The position numbers were made by a program, and so were the translations under genes. A stretch of 64,000 nt of DNA, taken from Paludibacter sp. (lineage in GTDB: Bacteria; Bacteroidota; Bacteroidia; Bacteroidales; Paludibacteraceae). Under the pieces are notes generated by a model that was not told the DNA's origin, made no database searches, and saw only the letters and a program-made list of their open reading frames with translations. Every line of letters begins with the position of its first letter. Positions within the stretch are counted from its first letter, which is position 1. Where the stretch lies: NCBI GenBank assembly GCA_028710415.1, contig JAQTUE010000003.1, positions 186,001-250,000 of the forward strand, in the 5' to 3' direction. Below are positions 56,625-64,000 of this stretch, one piece after another.

Positions 56625-56655
56625 TTTGTAATCTTCTTAACTTAATCTATCTTTG
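56625..56655 (+). promoter_or_regulatory. Promoter of the butyrate kinase gene
   Basis: TTTG (56625-56628), 19 bases, then TATCTTTG (56648-56655), 41 bases before the ATG: a full consensus match. Confidence 0.8.
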
Positions 56656-56696
56656 TGACACTGTAATTATTCATCACTCATTAATAATTATCTACT

Positions 56697-57761
56697 ATGT
56701 TTAAAATCTTATCCGTAAATCCCGGATCTACTTCCACTAAGTTTGCTGTATATGAAGATGAAACGCTGGTCAGTCTGCATACCATCCGGCATACTCCCTC
56801 CGATCTGAAACCGTTTAAAACATTGTTCGACCAATACGAATTTCGTAAGAACCTGATGCTCGATAAACTGAAAAGTGATGGTATCGATTTAACCGATTTA
56901 TCCGCTGTTGTTGGACGGGGTGGTATGGTGCGACCTCTGGAATCCGGAGTCTATGAAGTGAATGATAAGCTGATCGCTGATTTAAAGACTCCCCACCGGG
57001 CTGAACATGCCAGCAACCTTGGTGGCGTGATTGCCCATGAAATTGCTGCTTCCATCAAAGGTTGCAAGGCTTTTATTGCCGACCCCATTGTGGTGGACGA
57101 GCTGGATGATGTAGCCAGAATCAGTGGTTTGCCCGAAATACCCCGTCGATCCATGTTTCATGCCTTGAACCATAAGGCCATTGCCCGTAAATATGCCGCT
57201 GCAAACGGTACTACCTACGATAAGTTGAAACTGGTCATTGCCCATCTGGGTGGTGGAATCTCAGTGGCAGCCCACCGCTACGGGAAAGTGATTGATGTTA
57301 CCCAGGGATTGGATGGCTATGGTCCTTTTTCCCCCGAACGTGCCGGTACCCTCGATGCAGGTTTGCTTGTCAGCCTTTGTTTCGATGGGAAGTATACCCA
57401 GGATGAAATCCGTAAACTATTGGTTGGCAATGGTGGCTTAATGGCTCACCTGGGAATAAACGAAGAACTCATTGCTGAGAAAAGGGCTAGTGAGGGCGAT
57501 CATAAGGCAAAGCTTGTCCTGGAAGCAATGGCTTACAATGTTGCCAAGGAGATTGGTGCCATGCTTGCAGTCCTTAAAGGGGAAGCTGATGCGGTGATCC
57601 TCACCGGTGGCATTGCCCACAGCAAGTTTATTGTGGATTACATAAAATCAATGATCTCCCCGTTGGCAATAGTTGCTGTCTATCCCGGTGAAGATGAAAT
57701 GGAAGCACTTGCCATGAGTGGTTTGAGGGTGCTGAGAGGGGAGAAGAGTAAAGAGTATTGA
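56697..57761 (+). CDS. buk: Butyrate kinase
   Basis: The 354-residue ASKHA-fold enzyme shows ILSVNPGSTSTKFAVYE (first phosphate loop), VVGRGGMVRPLESGVYEVN, LVIAHLGGGISVAAHRYGK and DAVILTGGIAHS, which together identify Buk rather than acetate kinase. It phosphorylates butyrate or makes ATP from butyryl phosphate, and may act on branched-chain acids. A phosphotransbutyrylase gene is not adjacent. It is transcribed away from rimP. Confidence 0.95.
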   Translation: MFKILSVNPGSTSTKFAVYEDETLVSLHTIRHTPSDLKPFKTLFDQYEFRKNLMLDKLKSDGIDLTDLSAVVGRGGMVRPLESGVYEVNDKLIADLKTPHRAEHASNLGGVIAHEIAASIKGCKAFIADPIVVDELDDVARISGLPEIPRRSMFHALNHKAIARKYAAANGTTYDKLKLVIAHLGGGISVAAHRYGKVIDVTQGLDGYGPFSPERAGTLDAGLLVSLCFDGKYTQDEIRKLLVGNGGLMAHLGINEELIAEKRASEGDHKAKLVLEAMAYNVAKEIGAMLAVLKGEADAVILTGGIAHSKFIVDYIKSMISPLAIVAVYPGEDEMEALAMSGLRVLRGEKSKEY

Positions 57762-57862
57762 TTAGTAGGTAGTAGGTAGTTGGTAGTAGGTAGTTGGTAG
57801 TTGGTAGTAAGTTGATTGAGTTGATTGAGTTTACCTGGACTATATAAGTTGAAAAATAGAAT

Positions 57863-57908
57863 AAGATTCAGTTGTCCCAATACATGGGACAACTGAATCT
57901 TTTTTTTA
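57863..57908 (+). terminator. Terminator after buk
   Basis: AGATTCAGTTGTCCC pairs perfectly with GGGACAACTGAATCT around a 7-base loop, followed by T8. Confidence 0.94.
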
Positions 57909-57954
57909 ATGACTTTCGGCTTTTGCAACCAACTTTCAGTTATTTCTAAATTTA

Positions 57955-58325
57955 TTCTGAATTGGCAGTTTTAATCTAATTTGAGGTTACAAATTACACC
58001 GTAGGTGTATTTTCGATTAACCCCCAGTGAAGCCTGCGGAACTGGGGGGAAATAAAATATAAACTACCCAACTCCAGAGGAGTTGACCAAAAGAGAAAGT
58101 ACTTAAACACATGGTTCTGTTGGTGAACTCTTACAGAGTTCTGTCTTTGATTTCATTCATTAACCCCCAGTTTCGCAGGCTCCACTGGGGGTTATGTACA
58201 GAATACTCCTACGGAGTAATATATGTATAGAATGTTTATTTCAATTAAGATCCAATGATCAGATCAATACTAAAATATAATAAAACAAACTATGGGTGCA
58301 AAAGCCGATAGTCATTTTTATTATA
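57955..58325. repeat. Quasi-palindromic element, copy 2 (core in orientation B)
   Basis: Flanks match copy 1 in direct orientation (ATTGGCAGTTTTAAT, ACAAATTACACCGTAGGTGT on the left; ACTCCTACGGAGT and GGTGCAAAAGCCGATAGT on the right). The arms are about 58019-58048 and 58162-58193. The core between them is the reverse complement of copy 1's core: here AACTCCAGAGGAGTT comes first and GAACTCTTACAGAGTTC last. Confidence 0.88.
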
Positions 58326-58403
58326 CATTTTGATTTTTAGATTAATCAATTATTCAGCTTTCTTAAAATCCGGGGTTACCCGTTGCTAAAAGTTACTGTT
58401 ACA

Positions 58404-59258
58404 TTATTCCAGCTCTAATTCCTCCCTGTTCTTATTTAAGCTGTGAATCGACTTTGCATTCAGTGCTGTTACTACTTTTTTACCGGTGTTTGCTTCCAAT
58501 TCCAGTAGGGCTACTTTGGCTACATTTCCTCCTTTAATGGCTACTTTTTTATTTTCATCAAATGTTTCCGGCTTTACTACTGCTGAAATATCTTTAGTTG
58601 AAGCTTCCGCAAGCATATTGAGTATTAGCTCGGTATTGGTCATGTTATCCCTTAAATTCTCTTTTTTTAATCCTTTTAGCTTTTTGTAAGCTTTGGTCGT
58701 TTTTCCTGCCCACGTTTCAGTAATAATATCAGTCAATGTGGCAAATTGTTGACCTTCTTTCATTCCACGAAGTTTCCATTCTTCTGTGAGCTCATTGCGA
58801 ATCTCTATACTTTTCAGGCGTTGGTTAATCCAGCTATCCGAGTATCCCAACTTTTTATATTGATACATGGCCCGGTTAATGGACTGCTCCGGGTCATGCA
58901 ATTCATCAATCCGATCACTGGCTATTTCTGATAACCACAATTTAAAAGGTTCAGCCTTGGGAGAATGAATAGACTGAATTAACCGGAATAACTGTTCTGT
59001 ATCTGCCACATCGGTCCAATACTTTTTCCCATCATTCGCAAGTATTTTCAGTTGTCCTATATTTTGGGACAACTGACTTCCTTCTTTATTAAGCTTTGTT
59101 TTAAGTGCATTCCAATACTTTCGGGGTCTGGGACTATCCGTCAGTACCTCTACAACATCTACTACCGAGAAATACCAGATTTCTTGTTCATCGTCCCAAA
59201 TTGTTCGAACAAGTTTCTCATCGAAAATCTTGATTTCATTTTTTTGAGTCATAATCAA
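58404..59258 (-). CDS. Bro-N domain protein (antirepressor-like)
   Basis: A 284-residue soluble protein. Residues about 8-110 look like the BRO N-terminal domain: IFDEKLVRTIWDDEQEIWYF, SVVDVVEVLTDS, RKYWNALK and YWTDVADTEQLFRLI. A helical C-terminal half (LTEEWKLRGMKEGQQFATL, GGNVAKVALLELE, TGKKVVTALNAK) is shared with stand-alone bacterial Bro-N proteins of unknown role. Bro-N domains bind DNA and occur in phage antirepressors, but no phage genes surround this one. Either ATG at the N-terminus (59258 or 59252) is possible. Confidence 0.8.
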   Translation of the reverse strand: MIMTQKNEIKIFDEKLVRTIWDDEQEIWYFSVVDVVEVLTDSPRPRKYWNALKTKLNKEGSQLSQNIGQLKILANDGKKYWTDVADTEQLFRLIQSIHSPKAEPFKLWLSEIASDRIDELHDPEQSINRAMYQYKKLGYSDSWINQRLKSIEIRNELTEEWKLRGMKEGQQFATLTDIITETWAGKTTKAYKKLKGLKKENLRDNMTNTELILNMLAEASTKDISAVVKPETFDENKKVAIKGGNVAKVALLELEANTGKKVVTALNAKSIHSLNKNREELELE

Positions 59259-59419
59259 ATCGTTTAGGTGGTTTTAATAACTGGTTGTTCGATTTTTCTA
59301 TCCTGAATTTTTTTAATCAGGACTTGTATAGTCAGAAAGAATAAATTGAATCATTTCCCAACTCTAAATCAGTAACGAAGATAGACAGAATTTTTCAAAC
59401 CGTGATATTAAATTGCAAT

Positions 59420-60217
59420 TTATTCCAACGCATGGATCTGCATTAATATCTCCCTGGTGATTTCCTTGCGGCATGAACCAAAATCAGGATTAACCTCACT
59501 GCGCTTTTTTGTGATTCGTGTGGCAAAGAAGTACACATTGTCTTTGCGTTCCACAAAGCCTACCCACCAGCCGATATCCTTCCCGTTCGCCCTGGTCCAG
59601 CCGGTTTTTGAACGGATACAATACCTCTTAGTCTTTTCAGTAATCATGACTACTTTCAGAATGTCGGTATTCCGTTTTGAAAAAGGTGTTTTCCCTTCGT
59701 ATACCCTGACCAGGAATTCTATCTGATTCCTGGGTGTCACACCAAATGACCCAAAGTTCCAGAAGTCGGTCCCTTTCTCCGATAGATTCCCGTTCCCATA
59801 GTGGCAGGCTTTCAAGTCATGGCTGTATCGTTCCTTGCCGATCCGTTTCGCCAGGTCAACAAACACCCAACCGGCTGATACCTCGAATGCCTTCTTGACG
59901 GTCATATCCCTGTAAATCTCCGGGCGGTAACCATACAGGATGGTATCCTGTTTTTCTGTAAACTTCACTGTTTCATTTTCATCGGTAATAACTCCTGATT
60001 GCAGGGCTATCAACAGGTTCACAATTTTAAACGTGGAAGCAGGCAATGTTGCTTTGTTTGCATCGGCTTCATCACTGTATATCCACTTTTTGTTTTTGTA
60101 ATCGTAAATGGTCGTACTACCCTGCACCCTGCACTTTTTAAATGGGGAAACCTGATTCACCTGTGCTATGGCAAGTACAGAATATAGTAGTGTGAAGATA
60201 ATACAGTTTAATCGCAT
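59420..60217 (-). CDS. Class D (OXA-type) beta-lactamase family protein
   Basis: The 265-residue exported protein (signal MRLNCIIFTLLYSVLAIAQ) has the class D active-site order: S61-T-F-K64 in PASTFK, Y140-G-N142, and K204-T-G206 followed by the IGWWVG strand. The second motif, normally S-x-V, reads S114-A-G, a departure. Class D enzymes hydrolyse beta-lactams after carboxylation of the motif Lys. Activity is plausible but not shown by sequence. It is located in the periplasm. The upstream spacer has CCCCTAAAGGGG-type repeats and no clear promoter. Confidence 0.9.
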   Translation of the reverse strand: MRLNCIIFTLLYSVLAIAQVNQVSPFKKCRVQGSTTIYDYKNKKWIYSDEADANKATLPASTFKIVNLLIALQSGVITDENETVKFTEKQDTILYGYRPEIYRDMTVKKAFEVSAGWVFVDLAKRIGKERYSHDLKACHYGNGNLSEKGTDFWNFGSFGVTPRNQIEFLVRVYEGKTPFSKRNTDILKVVMITEKTKRYCIRSKTGWTRANGKDIGWWVGFVERKDNVYFFATRITKKRSEVNPDFGSCRKEITREILMQIHALE

Positions 60218-60240
60218 TCGTTTGATATTAATTTATTAAA

Positions 60241-60388
60241 CAACCCCCAGCCCCTAAAGTAGAGATAAGAACCCCCAACCCCTAAAGGGGAGTTAAGTAC
60301 CAGTATTTGTAATGATTCAAGTGCTACATCTTGGTTGATGGATTGTTTTTTTACTTTTCTTACTCCCCTTTAGGGGTTGGGGGTTCTT
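60241..60388. repeat. Inverted pair of CCCCTAAAGGGG repeats
   Basis: The left arm 60267-60297 (AAGAACCCCCAACCCCTAAA and on) and right arm 60359-60388 are reverse complements over about 30 bases with one indel. A third, degenerate copy starts at 60241. The arms lie between the beta-lactamase start and the end of the lipoprotein gene and could form a long hairpin. Confidence 0.88.
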
Positions 60389-60397
60389 CCTTTTATT

Positions 60398-60913
60398 TTA
60401 ATGCCATTTGTAGTTTGTACCGGCTAAGGGGTCAATACTTTTAAAATCATTAAAATCCTTTTGCATGTTGTTTTCCCACCAGTCATTGTAAGCCTTGGCT
60501 GCCACTTCATGCGACAGGGTGTCATACACCAGCTTCATTTCGGTTGAATCCCTGAGTGCCAGTATCGGGTTTTGGGACGGAAACCTCATTATTAACCTGT
60601 CACTTTGTATAGCCACTGCCCTGATGGATTCAATGGTCCATAGCACATACATTCCCAGCTTACATTCCGGTGCATACAGCGATGAAATGCCATTGTGGGG
60701 AAAGTTCGTGATTACCCGGGTTTCATTCCTGTATGCAAGCAGTACCGGAATATCTTTGTAAGTAAAAGCAGGCAGGTTTAAAGAATCATACTGGTTTGCC
60801 TTCAATAATTCAATATATCTGTCCACCGTTAAACTGCTGATTTCCTTGTTGTCAGCACAGCTTATGAATCCAACAAAAGTAATCAGTACAATGAATGTCT
60901 TTAATGTTTTCAT
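60398..60913 (-). CDS. Lipoprotein of unknown function
   Basis: The frame extends to 60958, but the ATG at 60913 opens a lipoprotein signal (MKTLKTFIVLITFVGFISC), giving 171 residues. The mature part has VDRYIELLKANQYDSLNLPA, a YAPECKLGMYVLWTIESIR block and a Trp-rich NDWWENNMQKDF near the end. I do not recognise the family. It is probably anchored in the inner or outer membrane. It lies 58 bases after the NAD-kinase-like gene on the same strand and may be cotranscribed. Confidence 0.7.
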   Translation of the reverse strand: MKTLKTFIVLITFVGFISCADNKEISSLTVDRYIELLKANQYDSLNLPAFTYKDIPVLLAYRNETRVITNFPHNGISSLYAPECKLGMYVLWTIESIRAVAIQSDRLIMRFPSQNPILALRDSTEMKLVYDTLSHEVAAKAYNDWWENNMQKDFNDFKSIDPLAGTNYKWH

Positions 60914-60971
60914 GATTTCATTTTCCTTTAAAATGAATAGGGTTGTTCTCAAAGTCAAATCGTTAATATTT

Positions 60972-61895
60972 TTATCTTCTTGTTACTATTTTCGCCGTCT
61001 CTGGAGCTATTCCAATTGTTGCTATGGAGCCACTATTAAATTTCAGGAAGTCAGTTTCAATTCCATCACTGAAAATTACGCCATTTGCAGGCATTAATGA
61101 TTCAATTGTCAAAACGTGTTGGTTCTTTATTATTCCTGATGTAATGCCGGTCTGTGTTCTCATGCTTTGAAAAGGTTCTCTAACCGCAAAAATCAATTCA
61201 TTGTCTTTTAATTTTGGTCTTTTTGGTTTTAAATCTTTCTCAAACATACTTGTCAAGCCGTAAGCCATATTGAATATAGAACTTAACCAACCGGTCGAAC
61301 CTGCTGGAGTTGATACAATAAGTCCACTTGATGATTGTTCTTCATGGTTGTTATTGTATGATATTTTATACCTTGCAGAGATATGTGATGAAGCTCCTAT
61401 AAACAAGTCATTAAAGGCTAGAATCCGTTGTCCGTCATTTAGTTTCGCTTCAGCAAATCTCATGGTTTTCGATTGGTAATTCTTAGACATAACACTTTCC
61501 ACACCTCCTATGAAGTTCGATGTGTCAAATGGCAACAGAACACCATCATATCTCTGTTTGTCCGGATTTACTGCCACAATTGGAATTCCTTTCGAGTATT
61601 TTGCAGTGTTGGCTACCAATCCATCTTGCCCAATAACAATTATTAGATTGTTTTCGGAAAATATGAATGAAGGCATAAAAGCTCTTTCAAGTGTTTTGTG
61701 CTTAATTACTGCTGAAAGCTGAGTTTGAAGAGAATTTAAAGATGCCTGAAATGTTTCATGTTCATCTACATAGTCTTCAAAATTTCCTCCAAGTCGTTCA
61801 ATGTAAAATTTGGCTTGTGCCTTAGTATTGAAACGTTCAATTAATGACTCAAGCCTTGTTTTATTTTTTACAATGATTGCATATTCTACACTCAT
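60972..61895 (-). CDS. NAD-kinase-like protein with variant GQDG motif
   Basis: 307 residues with the NAD kinase / diacylglycerol-kinase fold signatures: VIGQDGLVAN (89-92 is GQDG, where NAD kinases have GGDG), FNDLFIGAS (N162, D163, the NE/D motif) and SGLIVSTPAGSTGW (196-201). The motif Asp is kept. It may phosphorylate NAD or a related substrate, or only bind it. An extra 70-residue helical N-terminus precedes the fold. Its start overlaps the stop of the SPFH gene by four bases (ATGA), so the two are translationally coupled. A housekeeping NAD kinase normally stands alone, so this is probably a specialised paralogue. Confidence 0.78.
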   Translation of the reverse strand: MSVEYAIIVKNKTRLESLIERFNTKAQAKFYIERLGGNFEDYVDEHETFQASLNSLQTQLSAVIKHKTLERAFMPSFIFSENNLIIVIGQDGLVANTAKYSKGIPIVAVNPDKQRYDGVLLPFDTSNFIGGVESVMSKNYQSKTMRFAEAKLNDGQRILAFNDLFIGASSHISARYKISYNNNHEEQSSSGLIVSTPAGSTGWLSSIFNMAYGLTSMFEKDLKPKRPKLKDNELIFAVREPFQSMRTQTGITSGIIKNQHVLTIESLMPANGVIFSDGIETDFLKFNSGSIATIGIAPETAKIVTRR

Positions 61896-62914
61896 TTCTT
61901 ACTATCTTTCTTGTCGCTTAAAATTGAATCCAATAAATCAGGGCTGATATTTAGATTGCCGATTTTTCCTGCATTTTCAGCAAGTTCTCTAAATGCCAAA
62001 GAGATATTGAATTTTGGGTCAGGATTGTTATTCAAAGCAGTCAAAGTCTTCCAGTCAATATCTTTGTATGGTTTCAACGTAGTTTCAATAACATAACCTT
62101 GCGTTTCGGCTTCTATCTTGTCGTTAGCTGTCTTTTGTTCAATAAGTTGTTTTCTCTGGTTTTCAACAGCAATATCTGCTTCCAATTTCATTTCTCGGAG
62201 TTTACGGTCGTTTTCTGCCTTCTGCACGTTAGACTCCATTTTCTTTTCGGCAATTTGTTTCTGCTTTTCTTCTACAGCAATTTCAGTATTCAATTCAGTC
62301 TCTTTGATTTTTCTTTCTTGTTCTACCGCAAAGTTCCTGCGTTCATAAATTGCCTGGTCAGCTTCTTGTTGTAATTTCTCTCTCGTTTCTGTTTCCAGTG
62401 CTCTCGCCATTTCAGGTGTTGCCTGAATAGCCAGGATATTTGCTCCTAAGATTTCGATTCCTAACATCCCAATGGCTTGTGAAGATTTAAGTCCTTCTAA
62501 AATCTTTTCTTCTATGGATTTTGCAGATCGAATGGCATCTTTTAGTTTGATGCTGTGTATGTAAGACGAAGTTGTTGTTTGAGCTTCATTTACAATTCGT
62601 TGATTTAGTTTCTCAATATCATTTTTCTTGTATTGTCCATTGTCTTTAACAGTAAAATCAAGTATATCGGCAAGTGTTTTTGGATTGCTGATTTTATAAC
62701 TTATCTGTCCCTGAATTGAGACAGTCTGATAGTCGTAAGTTGATTCATTAAAGATAAATGGCAAGTCGTTACTTCCCATTGGTATTGCTGCAATGGAGCT
62801 ACTTGGGACAAAATAAAAGAATGAAAGCCCACGTCCTTCTCTTTTTATGTTTCCATTCGTAAAATGAAGCACATAAGTCATAGAATCAAATTTAATGTGT
62901 TGTATTCCGAACAT
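61892..62914 (-). CDS. SPFH / band 7 domain protein
   Basis: 340 residues. The N-terminal part (about 1-170) has the prohibitin-like SPFH pattern (FVPSSSIAAIPMGSNDLPFIF, VSIQGQISYKISNPKTLAD, GIEILGANILAIQATPEMARALE). A long charged coiled coil (about 170-270, rich in Glu, Lys and Gln) follows, then a short helical tail. There is no clear membrane helix, so attachment may be by the N-terminal hydrophobic segment. SPFH proteins form ring-like membrane scaffolds. It is the first gene of a pair with the NAD-kinase-like gene. Confidence 0.85.
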   Translation of the reverse strand: MFGIQHIKFDSMTYVLHFTNGNIKREGRGLSFFYFVPSSSIAAIPMGSNDLPFIFNESTYDYQTVSIQGQISYKISNPKTLADILDFTVKDNGQYKKNDIEKLNQRIVNEAQTTTSSYIHSIKLKDAIRSAKSIEEKILEGLKSSQAIGMLGIEILGANILAIQATPEMARALETETREKLQQEADQAIYERRNFAVEQERKIKETELNTEIAVEEKQKQIAEKKMESNVQKAENDRKLREMKLEADIAVENQRKQLIEQKTANDKIEAETQGYVIETTLKPYKDIDWKTLTALNNNPDPKFNISLAFRELAENAGKIGNLNISPDLLDSILSDKKDSKK

Positions 62915-63065
62915 ATTTTCAAGTTTTAATTATTTGTCTGTATCTATATTACCTTTTTTTTTATGCTACCTAACGTTCAGAGCTTTAGAATTTATGCTTA
63001 TTAGGTATATTCTCTGTTTGAAATAAACTGTGTCAATTATCCACCTATTTAATTAAATTCAGCCT

Positions 63066-63096
63066 CAAAGATATAAACAATCATTCACATTATCAA
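63066..63096 (-). promoter_or_regulatory. Promoter of the SPFH / NAD-kinase-like pair
   Basis: On the minus strand TTG (63094-63096), 20 bases, then TATCTTTG (63066-63073), about 150 bases before the SPFH start. Confidence 0.65.
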
Positions 63097-63293
63097 CATT
63101 ATTTTTAATTAATTTCTGATTTACCCACCTGGCTTTTTCCAAAACCAAAACCTACGTTCTGATCTGCGTATTAATCCCTGATTTTTTGCAGGTTGCATAC
63201 TTTCCGGCAGGCATTTCCGGCAATGAGACCGATTTCGACAAGGGGTGATGGCGGGGCATTCTATGTTAACCGCCATTCAAGCGGGAAAGTTTA

Positions 63294-63468
63294 AGGATGT
63301 TTTCACAATGTTTTCGTATTAATTTAGTTTTAACTTATTTGGGATATAAATATACTATAGATATCTTAACCTTTTAATGATATGAGATATCTAAGTTATA
63401 TCTAAGATACATCTAAGATACATCTAAGATACATCTAAGATACAACGTAAACATCGTGAAGACATCCT
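63294..63468. repeat. 175-bp inverted-repeat element with four 11-bp units
   Basis: The arms 63294-63316 (AGGATGTTTTCACAATG and on) and 63446-63468 are reverse complements at about 20 of 23 positions, and resemble the arms of the 1618-1783 element. The core has TTAATGATATGA and four ATCTAAGATAC units, against three at 30067-30222. Confidence 0.83.
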
Positions 63469-63507
63469 GCCCTGATTTTGAAACCAACAGGAAGCTGAAA
63501 CTTAATA

Positions 63508-63553
63508 ACTAAAATGCCCTGATGGCTGCTTGCTATAAGGGCATTTTAGTTTT
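63508..63553. terminator. Strong symmetrical hairpin (possible bidirectional terminator)
   Basis: ACTAAAATGCCCT pairs perfectly with AGGGCATTTTAGT around a 20-base loop, followed by TTTG on the plus strand. It lies 330 bases beyond the partial gene at the right edge. Confidence 0.6.
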
Positions 63554-63766
63554 GAGAATATAATTGTGATTGAATGAGGTAAAGATTATAAAATCGCAGG
63601 GAAGGAATTGATTACTTTGAGTAGGTTTGAACTGGAATGCAATTGGAAGAATTGATTGATTTTTTTTGAGTCCTAGCCCACCAATCCGTCAGCCGACGGA
63701 GGAGTAAGAGTACGAGTGCACTTTCACAAGCCATATACGATTCGAAAATTTTCAGATACTGCGTCT

Positions 63767-63794
63767 TAACTCCCCCTTTGGGGATTGGGGGGTC
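63767..63794. repeat. CCCCTTTGGGG-type dispersed repeat
   Basis: AACTCCCCCTTTGGGGATTG followed by GGGGGTCA, a diverged member of the CCCCTTTAGGGG family. Confidence 0.75.
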
Positions 63795-63877
63795 AGGAAT
63801 TAAATAAAAGGGATCTAGCTTATGCCAAGTATTTAACAAACATGTCACTATACAATCCGTGTGAGGTGGTGCTCAGG

Positions 63878-64000
63878 CTACGACTTCACCTTTGCCTGCA
63901 TTAATTTCCTGGGGCGATCGACAATCATCTCTTCCCAATACACCCACATAAGGAAGATGATACCGTAAAAGATGTATTTAAAAACGTGGACGTGCAGGAA
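63878..64000 (-). CDS. C-terminal fragment of a membrane protein, cut by the window edge
   Basis: On the minus strand the last 123 bases read FLHVHVFKYIFYGIIFLMWV, then YWEEMIVDRPRK and a basic tail ending KVKS before a TAG at 63880-63878. One hydrophobic helix followed by a charged tail looks like the end of an integral membrane protein. The family cannot be told from 40 residues. Confidence 0.45.
   Translation of the reverse strand, partial: FLHVHVFKYIFYGIIFLMWVYWEEMIVDRPRKLMQAKVKS

Larger units (their letters stand above)
57762..58403. other. 642-bp spacer: short repeats, terminator, palindromic element
   Basis: No gene. In order it holds GTAGGTAGTTGGTAGTAGG-type short repeats (57765-57810), GTTGATTGA repeats, the buk terminator and copy 2 of the quasi-palindromic element. 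Confidence 0.65.
62915..63877. other. 963-bp region without a credible gene
   Basis: It contains the SPFH promoter, the inverted-repeat element at 63294-63468, a strong hairpin at 63508-63553 and a CCCCTTTGGGG repeat at 63767-63794. A 78-codon minus-strand frame at 63612-63848 passes through that repeat (PDPPIPKGG) and has no start context or family features, so it is not called. GC content rises near 63180-63260 without an evident cause. Confidence 0.55.

Noticed and set aside
63612-63848. 78-codon minus-strand ORF near the right edge
   Set aside because: It runs through a CCCCTTTGGGG repeat, has no promoter or family signature, and looks like chance coding.
58404-64000. Integrated prophage or conjugative element
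   Set aside because: Bro-N and beta-lactamase genes raise the idea, but there is no integrase, structural, transfer or att-like sequence, and no tRNA gene.

Overview
The window looks like a chromosomal segment of a Bacteroidota bacterium, probably of the order Bacteroidales. The grounds are four secreted proteins ending in type IX secretion (T9SS) C-terminal sorting domains, a GldB homologue, many copies of the Bacteroidota -7 promoter box TAnnTTTG, and a trpBEGDCFA operon order. A lower rank cannot be set from the sequence alone. I see no rRNA, tRNA, CRISPR array, insertion sequence or prophage block.

Positions 1-21200 form a pectin / rhamnogalacturonan-I (RG-I) locus. It holds a truncated PL1 pectate lyase, a PL11 rhamnogalacturonan lyase, two GH105 unsaturated-uronyl hydrolase modules (one fused to an acetylesterase), a GH28 polygalacturonase, a GH106 alpha-L-rhamnosidase, a GH2 beta-galactosidase, L-rhamnose isomerase, a RhaT L-rhamnose permease and a T9SS-exported beta-helix-like protein. 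The lyases would act outside the cell and the trimming enzymes in the periplasm, with rhamnose then imported and isomerised. No SusC/SusD pair, hybrid two-component regulator or rhaB/rhaD is present here.

Positions 21700-30000 carry core genes: PiT phosphate permease with its DUF47 partner, a 55-residue 2[4Fe-4S] ferredoxin, gldB, yidC, pyrG and a lipoprotein with a RhaM-like domain. Positions 30400-41100 hold the most unusual region. It contains a cytoplasmic GH31 glycosidase, three UroD-fold methyltransferase-like proteins, a sodium:solute symporter, an L-rhamnose mutarotase, a second RhaT, a corrinoid protein and a MetH-type reactivation-domain protein, all on the + strand. I read this as a corrinoid-dependent methyl-transfer pathway built into a deoxysugar uptake locus, possibly for O-methylated sugars from pectin. 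The substrate is inference.

Positions 41900-49200 are a complete trpBEGDCFA operon preceded by a leader peptide with tandem Trp codons and an attenuator. Positions 49200-57800 hold a T9SS CotH-like protein, the rimP-nusA-infB operon and a divergent butyrate kinase. Positions 57800-64000 are accessory: a Bro-N protein, a class D beta-lactamase, a lipoprotein, an NAD-kinase-like/SPFH pair and a gene fragment at the right edge.

The intergenic DNA is rich in repeats: CCCCTAAAGGGG-type palindromes (one forms the start of trpG), a quasi-palindromic element whose core is flipped between its two copies, long inverted repeats flanking 11-bp tandem units, AATCAACC octamers abutting trp start codons, and CTGTGTAAATCAGTG repeats in the pectin locus.
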